Origin: Symbiodinium natans
Taxonomy: Eukaryota; Sar; Dinophyceae; Suessiales; Symbiodiniaceae
DNA length: 64,000 nt
Assembly: GCA_905221605.1 (NCBI GenBank)
Contig: CAJNDS010000196.1
Location: 40,001-104,000 of the forward strand
Direction of reading: 5' to 3'
The notes under the pieces are model-generated. The model was given only the letters and a program-made list of their open reading frames with translations, did no database searches and was not told where the DNA came from. This document shows positions 42,801 to 53,100 of the stretch, one piece after another. Made by a program: the position numbers and the translations under genes. Position 1 is the stretch's first letter. Each line of letters begins with the position of its first letter.

Positions 42801-45800
42801 ACCTGCACAGTTTGGTATACCCTTTCGACAAAGGTTTTGGCGTCAAGTAAACCTTTTTAACCTTTGAGGGATCCAAATAATCCTCTATTGGTCTTCCCTC
42901 CTTCTGCCGCATAGCTTCAACCATTTCATCGAGTTCCTGCAAAAACTTCAGTGAATCCAACCGCAATTCGTACCAAAACTCATCATCCCCTTTGTCCATG
43001 ATCTTTGCAACCGCCTCACCTGTAGCCGCCTCGCTGTGCATCCTTCTTTGGCGTGCCAGGTCAAATAGGGCGTTGTGATACTGATCCCGGGAATAACTCC
43101 CTCTTTTCCAACCTGCATCTTCTTGACCATCGGGTGTCCAACCCTCACTCAGCAACACATTATAGGCTCCATGAGCTTCATTTTCTATCTGTGCAGAGTT
43201 TGCCACCAGCTCTTTCACTTCTTCCAGGCGGCGATCTAGCAACATCCCAGTGATCTTGCCAAGATATTCCTTGTCTGTTAGTGCGTTACCAAGAAGCACT
43301 CGATAGATTCTTTCGCCGTAGAGCTGCTTCTGAACGCCTTCCTCCCAGTCTTCAGGAGATACCCATTCATTGGCAGACCACCCATAGCATTGCCACTCTT
43401 CCTCCGTCCAGTTCCATTGACCGTAGGAGGATTTTTGGTCCCATTGACCATCATACCAAGAATCATTCCACCACATACCTGAACTACTATTTTTCCATTT
43501 GCGCAGTTCCGTGGAAGCGACCTCATTCACATCATCTTCCAGCTCCAGGTAGGTGTCCAAAATTAAGGTACCATCTTCTTTTACTTCCTGCACCAGTGCT
43601 TGGACTGTATCACCGATCCAAAACTGACTCGCGTCTTTCCCTTTCACAGGAATCAGCACATTCAGATCCTCATAGTCCAAATAAACTCCCTCTGCAGTGA
43701 TGCGGTAAACAGTTCCATCGAGCGTATCTCCTTTCTGATAGCTGCGTTTGCCATGTGAAGCGGGGAGTACCTCATTGGGTACTTCACTTTTCTTCCTTAC
43801 AGAAGCTGGCATACTTTCTTCAGGTCCTTGTACACCCCCTGCTTCCACCATATTTTCAGCTTTAGCCAACGGCTCCGCCTCTCCTGTTGTAGTCTGCTTG
43901 GTGTCGACTTCCAGCAAACCACCAGTCGGCGCAATCTCCATTTCATTGGAGAGACCTCCTTCCACTGGGTCCTTTGATTTATCATCTACAGCAGGCATAC
44001 TTTCTTCCACTGTAGGATCCTTTGGCTTGTCATCTACAGCAGGCACACTCTCTTCCACTGTAGGATCCTTTGGCTCCATGGTTACCAAGGGAGATTCACC
44101 GCCATCCATCACAGCTGCTCCATTGGCTCCGGTGTGACCTTCATCATTTTGTTCCACGCCACCAACTTCAGGCTGCACTGGTGCGTCCACCTGTGAACCT
44201 CCATCGTTGGCTACTACGGAGACCTGCGCCCCATTGTTGCAGTCATCCGCGGAACATGAAACCTCATGCGCCTCAACCCGTGCTCCATCCGCACTCCAGG
44301 TTTTCATCGGCACACTGGCCCGCACTTCATTGGTGCTCCAGGCTCCTGCCTCTTCCCTCTTGTCAGGCAGATCAACAGTATTCTCAGCTACTCCAGAAGA
44401 CTCACCTTTTTCTTGGACAGTGGTTGCATTGGCAATAAATGAGGAACTTCCATCAACCGATACATCCAGTGTGTTGTTCCCAATTTCTTTTTCAGGAATA
44501 ACCTCCTGACTGCCAGACGCTCCATCCACCACCAACTCTTCCGCAGCTGAAATACCACTCCCTTCCACATTGGGAATCATCTTGTCCGGACTCACAGGTT
44601 TTACTGCTGCGTCACCCTCAGAAAGCGCTTTGCCCTTTTCCTGATCCAGGTGCTCTCCAGCCATATTCATCTGCAATCCAGAAATTTCATCTTCCTCTGG
44701 AGAACCCGAGGTCCCAGGAGCTTCACCACCCCTTAGACCGCTATCCCCGATGATAGAGGAAAATTCCCTTTCTACAGCACTATCTACGCTACCTTGAAAC
44801 GCCCTTATGGACTCAGCTGGCGGTGTAGGCGTTGTAGGACCCAGCGCAGCCCCCGGTTCCAGTTCATTGCCAGAAGGAGAATCAGCCACCTTGTCCCCTA
44901 CCATCTTTTCACCCACCTCCGGCAGTGTCCACTTGCTCTCCTGCGTATCCAGGCAGTAATAGTACTGTCTCCCATCCTCGTGGAGATGCCACTCCCATGT
45001 TGTCCCATCACACGCTTAGATCAGACGCTCGTCTTTCCGAAAACCGTCCTCTTCAGAGACTTGGCGCATCTCATCAGCCTCTTCAGACAACTGGCGTATC
45101 CTTTCAGCCTCCATCTCCAGAATCTCCTCCTCGTCCATGGCGTATTCAGCAGTAGGTGCTGCTTCAAAACTGTCTACACCTCTTTTTTCTTGTTTGTCAC
45201 CGCCTTCACCACCCATGGAACTCACCGAGGAATCTTCCTTCATCTTGTTCTGAGACTTTTTGGATACCTGTGACATTTCTCCAGTCAGATCTGTCTGCGT
45301 TTCCTGACTGACCATCATTCTTTGACTTGAAGACGAAGACGACCCCTGAAAACCATGCCTCATCTTCCAACGTAATACGGTCGCTTCTAACCCATGGTCC
45401 ATATCACCAGCTTCATCCCAGGGCCTCTTTTCTCCAGCCCTTGGTGGCACAGAAAAGGCTTGTCCTTCACCTTCAGCATCGTCAATCCTGTCCACATTGG
45501 GACCCATACCCTCATTGGGGCTTCCAGCAACTATTGATCTTTCCAGCTGTTTCTCCGTAGCACCAGGCACCGTTGCTTCTAGCACCACTTCTTGAGCAGG
45601 AAAACCAGTTGCACCCAATTCAGCTCCACCATTGTCAGCGCCATTCGCAGGGGTTTGGAGCCATTGCTTGGATGAAGACATTGCTTCTTTAGACCAAGCC
45701 CTGAACGAAAACAACTTACCGCAGGGAACCGTTTGGGCTCATAACCTACGGGGGGCAACCAAAGAGGTAAAGGGATCAACCCCACTGATCGCCCGGAAAT

Positions 45801-48800
45801 TATATTCCCCAGACCGAACCAAAAGACACACCCAGAACACGGAGAGAAAGGAGAACCAAGGAAGGGAGTAAAGGGGGCCTATGCCTAAGCACCTAGGAAC
45901 CAACCCCAACTCTTTTCACGAAAAGGCCTCTGTTACTGGCCATCCTTGAGCCATATAAACAGCGGGTTCCATAACCCTTCCAATACTACCTTTTATACAA
46001 GTTGCAGCTCCGCATAGGGTTTAGGGTTTAGGGTTTAGGAAGTTTAGGGTTTAGGGTTTAGGGTTTAGGGTTTAGGGTTTGGGGTTTGGGGTTTGGGGTT
46101 TGGGGTTTGAGGGTTCCGAGGTTGAAGGTTGGCACTTTTGCAATCGGAACAGGAAGAATCGCGTGCGCGCCTGCGCGCGTGGTTCAGTTGCCTGCGGTTG
46201 CGGAGCTGCGCCGATGCTAGGTGCACAGAAATCTTGCGGTTGAAAACGGCGTTGATCCTGGAACGCCATGGACCCAAAACCCTGAGCCACAAACCCCCAC
46301 ACCCTAAACCACAAGCCCAGAAACCCCCCGACCCTAAACCCTCAGCAGTGGAAGGCTATGGTGGGGCGACAGTCGTAGATGTGGGACTTGGCCACTTGGT
46401 GTGCACGTTGAGACCGGGGCAGGATTGACATGCTGTGTTTTTGTGTAGATGTTCTGCTGAACTATAATAGCGCTACTCATTTTTCCCACACTACTCCGTA
46501 CTCAGAGACACCCAGGAGCTGTTTTTTAGGGTTTAGTGTTTTTAGGATTTAGGGTTTTAGGGTTAGGGGGAACCTTTTCAAGTTTCAAGTGGGTCCAAGG
46601 TGGTGGGTCGAGGGCAACAGGGTCCCAGAGAAGGCCCCTACAAAGGTCTCAGAGGCGCTGGCCCACCCTAAACCTAAACCCTACACCCTAAACCCTAAAC
46701 CCCCCCCCCCCAAAGAGAATTGCATGAGCCGCCTGGTGCTGCGTCCAGAGAAACTTCAGGTGGTGGGCTTCGGGAAGCAGAAAAAGGGGGGAGGGTCTCC
46801 CAGAGGGGTCCCAGGCAGCGGGTTTGCAGGTTGGTGCGTCCTTTTCTATTTAGGATGCTCGCTTGTATTATCCTAAATGATTGTAGTATATCATCGCATA
46901 TGAAGTACCTGAAAATGAAAGCCATAAATGGATGCCCGTTTGGTTTAGGGTTTTGGGTTTAGGGTTTAAGCCTGCTGCAAAAACGGGTTGCCAAGCCCGG
47001 CGACCTATCAAACGATATGTCGTCCCCCGGGTTCTATGGCTTGGGTTTCAATGCGGGTGTGCAAATGCGCGTGGTGGTCAGCTTACTTGGAAGTTCCTGA
47101 AGGTTATAAGTAGTTACCATATACTTCCAACCCTATCTCGGGTATCATAACCCTACTTATGAGTACCCGAATGAACCTCCAAGTAAGAAGTCAGGTGCTG
47201 TGCTTTAGGTGCCCTTTGCTTTTTCTTCCAGGCCCAGTAGTAGAGTAGGCAACCTTTAAACCTTTTTGGGGTAGTAGAATCCCCTTAGAATCCCAACGGT
47301 TAACCTTTAGTTCCCCCCAGGTTCCTGAACAACTAAGCAGGTGACAGCTGGCAGGATGTGGAGATCTGCGCCCATTTCGACGAGTTCGTAGAAGTCTTCG
47401 CCACCGCAACCTTTCCGGAGGGCCTCTCCACTGGGATTCTCAAAGCGCCAGGCGGGAGGGGGCTGAAGTTGACCAGGATCTGAGAGTTCGTGGGTTTTTG
47501 GGTTCGGAAGAATTGCTCATAGGATTCCCATATGGTTCCTTTATAAATATACTGTCATGTCCCCCAAAACCCTTTTCTAATTATTAAGGCCCCTATATTC
47601 GCATTTTCTTGTGACGGACTCTTCGTGCTTGCATGGGAAAGCCAGGTGTGGCAAGCGGAGCTCTCGCAATTCAGCTCTCCGAAAATCGCTCTTCTGAAGG
47701 CTTACAGCTGTGTGGCAAGCTGTCGTACTTGCCGGAGCGGCCAGGCTTCGATCATGTCCGTTTCCACGTCCGTGCGGAGCATGAAGGTCTAGTCCTGGAA
47801 AGGGAAGGCGCGCTGCACGTGAGGGTGCGCGACAACCGCTCCCCGGTGGCTGGCTCTGCGATGGCCATCAGAACAGACGGACGGACTGGGTATGCCTTGC
47901 TGGGTCACACTCCTTTCTTTGCGCGGGGCGAGCTCTCCATCGCCATCTGGCTGAAACCTGACTCGGTGGCTGGTGATGCGATCATCGTCAGCCGCCACAC
48001 CGTCACTGGCGCCAACCGGTTGCTTCTGTATCTGAAGGGAGAAAACTACATCTTCGCTTGGCGATGTGGAGGCGGGGCCTGCGGTGGATTCAGGTCTTGT
48101 ATGCACAGGCCGTTGAGGATCGGAAGGTCTTGAAAATTGCGCCCTGAGCCTAAACGGGTGCAGATTGCGGGTGCATTTACAGTGGAAGCACTGGGTTATA
48201 ACCAACAGTATCTGCAAGATACAGCAACGTCCACATGGCTGTCGCGGATTTCGGAACTCCTAAGAGTTGAAAAGCCTCTAATTACTTTTTTTCATAGCGG
48301 AGTCGAAATCCAGTCTTTGTAGCTGACTTCGTAAAGCTACATATAAAGGCCTTCAAGGAGTTTTGCAGAGGCCGGAGCGCTCCAAACCCTAAACCCTAAA
48401 CCCTAAACCCTAAACCCTAAACCCTAAACCCTAAACCCTAAACCCTAAACCTCCGTGTTTGACATGTAGAATGTTCCCGGCTGGGGCTGTTTTCAATTTC
48501 TTTCTCAGCACCTCCCGTGCTCGTTCAAGAATTTCATGCAAAGGGGCCGCTTGAAGGCTTGCCTGTTCTGCGAACAGTACCACAGTTGTCATGAAGCCAT
48601 GAAGCCTCCATATTGCAGCTTAAGGGCAAGAAGTTGATCACGGAGGGTTTTCAAGTCACAGTCGTGGGAACCTGTGAACAAGCAAACTGCTGCAACTAAC
48701 GATGGTCTCCCCCTCAGCAGGAAGTTGAAAGCGCAAAGCCATTGCACGGGCAGATTTCGGCTGCAGGGTTGCATGTCCCATGGAAGTGAGCGCTCATCAG

Positions 48801-50107
48801 TGGTGATTCTTGCCTTGTGCAGACACCAGCGCAAGTGAGAGAGCTTGTGAGTGTGATTGTTGAGGTTCCCGAACCCATGACATCATTATCTGCACTGCCC
48901 CTACTCCTTTGTGCTGTTAGGAGAGATTGCGTTTACGAGCTTTCCCGTGGAGCCGGACGATAGCTACGTGCTGGAGACCGGGCTGACTGCCAAGCAAATC
49001 CGGGCTGGACTATTTGAAGCACATCATCTGGCGGTTTCGTTGAAGTGTGTCCCATCAGGAGCTGCACTTCTTTTTTTGTTTGTCAAATCAGATCATGGGC
49101 GAATGCATGCGTTGCGCATCTATGTCAAGGCAGATCTATGTGCAAGTAGGCCGATGTTCAGCACGTCAGCGTGCGTGAAGTAAGGGTGGGCGCACTAGAA
49201 GCCCTCCCGTCTGCTGGTGCTGCTGATGCTCGTCCCAACCCCCAAACAGAAACGAAGGGTGGATGATGCTCTCGCCTTGGGTCCCTTGAGCGCGACCAGC
49301 AGCGATACCCCGTGAAGCCCAAGTGGTCGAGGCTGCATCCGTGCGGCGGCCAAACAGGACGGCGGGCCTTGATTCGGCTTCGCCCACAACAGTTTGTCGG
49401 AAGTCTGTGTGGCAGCGGCGCGCTTGCACACACTCCTTCGCTTATTGATTGATGACAAACAACCGCTTTGTAGTTCGGGAACGAGATGAACAGTAGCGCC
49501 TGCAAATTGATAGTTCCTTGCTAGCAGTTGTGACACGTTTGTGACACTATCTGGGCGGGACCAACGCAACGTCCACTGACTCAAGTCCTGGCAAGGGCTT
49601 AGATTCTTGCTCATTTCCGCCCTAAACCCGAAGCCCTAATTGGTTGATTTCTTCCTATGAATTCGAATTAAATGGTCCGACCATGTTGGCCTTTGGCGAC
49701 CCGTTCCGTTGAGCGTAAAGCCAGACGGACCCCGCAATGCCGTGGCTAGTCGGGTGGCAAAAAAAGCCCTAACTGGTTCCGAGAGGCCCAGCGAGGCAGG
49801 TGGCAAAAAGCAAGTTGGTTCGCAGCTTGCCTGTTGCAGGCGAGGAGTACCGGCTGCGCTTTGCGGCCTTTCGCAACGGCAAGCAATTCGCAAAGTCGGA
49901 TGACATCGGCCCATGCGTGCCCGGCTGCAGCTTGGATCTTCAATTTCTATAGGGTTTGAGGGCGAAGTGGGGTGTATTAAAAGGGAACCTTGGGTTACAT
50001 ACCCACGCTTGAGCCCCCCCCCCTCCCTTAAGCACCCTACAATCAACATTGGATTTGTCACGTCGGTGCTTTTTCTTCGGGGGTGCAAGCGTCCCAGCGC
50101 GGAACGC

Positions 50108-50140
<33 letters not shown>

Positions 50141-53100
50141 GGGGGAGGGGGGGGGGGGGGGGCAAATGGGGGAAAATGCCCCCGTGGCCCGTGGAGTGCG
50201 ATTCAAACCCAGGTGGCGTTGAAGATGAGCTCAGCATCACGCCATGGGAGCTGGGTTCCGAGTACGACCCTTCGACCTCCGATTCTTGGTGTCTGTTTTT
50301 TTTTGCGAAAAAAATGTTCAGGGTTTAGGGTTTGGGGTTTAGGGTTTGGGGGTTCTTGTTCTGAGTGTGGCAATCTGGGCCTGGGAGATAGAGATTCATA
50401 GTTGCGCCCATGTCAGACTTCCTCCTAAACACCCTAAACCCTAAACCCTAAACCCTAAACCCTAAACCCCTAAACCCTAAACACTAAACCCTAAACAACA
50501 GCTCCCAAGGATGCACATTTGCCTGGGATGTTTGTTGTGCCCTCGAACTTCTTCCGGGGTGCCCTCGATGACTTCCGGGTCTTCCAGGCGGAGCCTTGGC
50601 AGCCCAGTGGTACCCTTTACCCTTTTTTTTTAGGGTTTAGGGTTTAGGGTTTAGGGTTTAGGGTTTAGGGGTTCCCTTATGAAATAACCAACCCCAAAGA
50701 AGGGTGCCCTTTATTGTAATGTGGTTACTGGGCCACCAAGGAGCTGACATCGTCTGAAGTTGAGGCCGTCGTGTCGGGCCACGAGGTCCGGGAGAATGAT
50801 CTGCTTCTTCACTATACCTTCGACAACGACGAGGGTGCCTGTGAGTATCAAAACCTGGTGCACGATGTCGCTATATTTTGCTTGGGAATTAGTTTTGTTT
50901 AGTTTTGTTCATCTAAACCCCTAAGAGGATGCCAAAATTAGTATTTTTTTTAAGGCTCTAAGGGGAGTACAGGTCGAGTGCTCAGCCCTCAGTGTAAAGA
51001 CGGCTCGGACCAGCGATGGTGCTTGGAACCGCTTCCCCTTCATGGAATCCATGCTGGGTGGCTCCGGTGCGGTAAGCCAAGTCAAGTCGCCATTTCCGAT
51101 CAAAGGTTCCGTGCTCCACCGCAGCATGAGCGAGCGTGGCTGTGCGGATGTCAAGCTGCAGGGTTCCGACGCTGATGGCGATGCACTCACATTTAGCCTG
51201 CATCCATCAACGGGCACAGACGTCAACGCTTCTTTGGAGCCTACTACCGGCCTACTTCGCTTCTGTGACTTGCTTGGCGGCCGTCGCGATGTGGACATCT
51301 TCTATGATGCGTGCGATCCCTTGGGCCTCTGTGCCTCTCAACAATCGGGTCTCGGGCAGCTGGTAATGCATGTCTTTCAAAGTGGGCCCGAGATCACAAG
51401 CTTCCAGCACTTGCCCGAGTCAAACGAGCTTCGGCTGGTCTTCAACAAGCCAACCAACATGCCCGATGTACACACACCAGCAGCAATTGATCGTTTACTG
51501 TCCTTCTCCAACATGCCAACCGGCTCAAGTATCATCGGTGGCTCGTGGGAGGAGGGTGGGCAAGCCTTTCGCCTTGTCTTGCTCGGCGAATTTTCCGAGC
51601 AGCTTCCGATCGCAGTGTCCATCAATCCTGGTGGACAGCTTCGTGATGCCGCCTCGACCACCTTTTCGAGTGAAAGTACTTCCCCGGCCTTGATCAGGAT
51701 CAAGTGCTCAGAGGGGACGAGGCTTCCGCACGGCAAGGAGTCCTGTGAGGGCTGTGGGCTTGGGCGCTACCTGGCGCAGGACGAGCAAGGCACTGGGTCT
51801 CAGAAAATGCCAACCGGGTTCAGGGTTTGGAGCTATAGAGGAAAGCGAAACGGAAATACCAGTAGTAAAGAGAGGCCTCATAAGGCCTGCTGCTACAAAG
51901 GGCCTCCTAGTAGTAGAGTAGGTAACCTTTAACCTTTTCGGGGTAGTAGAATCCCCTTACAATCCCAAAGGTTAACCTTTAGTTCCCCCAGGTTACTGGA
52001 CAACTAAGATCTAAGGGTTGAATTTTTTCGACGTCAAAACACGTGCCCCCATGCAGCGCAGGCCAGGCTACTTGCACCTCGTGCCGGCCCGGCAGCTTTG
52101 CCAACGAGACCTCGGCCATCGGCTGCACCCTCTGCCCGCGCGGCGCGTGGCAAAGCGAGACCGGGCAGTGCCCAGGTCGGCACAGAGGACCTGCAGTAGA
52201 TGTTGGGGGGGGGGGGGGGCCAGAGGGGTTTTCTTGGTGGGGTTTGGGGATGGTTTTGTGGGGGAGGTCGCCACAAGACATCGGCAGGCCATCGTCCCCC
52301 CCTAGAAGCATTCCCCGCACCTCCACCCCCCCCCCCCCCCACAAAACAAAAAAGAACAGAACCCTGAAAACCGGAATCAGAAGCTAAACCCCTAAACCCC
52401 TAAACCCCTAAACCCCTAAACCCCTAAACCCCTAAACCCCTAACCCCCTAAACCCCTAAACCCCTAAACCCCTAAACCCACAAACCCCCAAACCGCTAAA
52501 CCCCTAAACCCCTAAACCCCTAAACCCCTAAACCCCAAAACCCCAAAGCCCCTATAAACCCTAAACCCCTAAACCCTATACCACCTCCAAGGTCATCCTG
52601 CCTGAGCTGCGAGGGTCGAGCTGCAGGCCCCCCTGGAGTTTCCCCCCCCCCCCTCCCCCCCAGAGACGCGATCTTTTTTTGCTTCGGTTTTTTTTCTCTT
52701 TCTGAATGAATGTCTAAAATACGTATATCCAATAAGGGCATAGTATACTGATACTGTCATCACATGTTATCATAACATGTTAGGTTTATGGGGGGGCTCA
52801 CTGATGCCCCCGAAGAGGGGGGGTAGGTACCTCGGCAACCTTAGGGAAGCTTCGGGAGCCTTGGGAACCTTGGATTACATACCCCGCCTTGAACCCTAAA
52901 CCCTAAACCCTAAACCCTAAACCCTAAACCCTAAACCCTAAACCCTAAACCCTTAAACCCTAAGCCCTAAACCCTAAACCCTGAACCCCTCCCTTAAGAA
53001 CCCTTCAAGAGGCAGCACCACGGCCGAAGTGGCCAGCACCTCCTCGGACGCCTGCGGCTGTCCCGAGGCTCTCGGGCATAGTCCGGTGCTCCGAGATTGT

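Larger units (their letters stand above)
37271..46014 (-). mobile_element. Non-autonomous LTR retrotransposon with RNA-binding cargo
   Basis: Direct repeats of 288 bp (37271-37558) and 268 bp (45747-46014) enclose 8.2 kb with all long frames on the - strand. Each LTR begins TGCGGAGC and ends CCCCCCGTA in element orientation. Flanks carry TAGGG on both sides (37266-37270, 46015-46019), a 5-bp target duplication in a TTTAGGG array. A primer-binding site adjoins the right (5') LTR and a polypurine tract adjoins the left (3') LTR. No protease, integrase, RT or RNase H motif is visible, so it must be mobilised in trans. The interior encodes a roughly 2,700-residue RNA-binding protein broken by two in-frame stops and four frame changes. 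Confidence 0.9.

Noticed and set aside
37271-46014. Interpretation as an ordinary host gene flanked by a segmental duplication
   Set aside because: The repeats have TG start, adjacent primer site and polypurine tract and a 5-bp target duplication, which a random duplication would not give.
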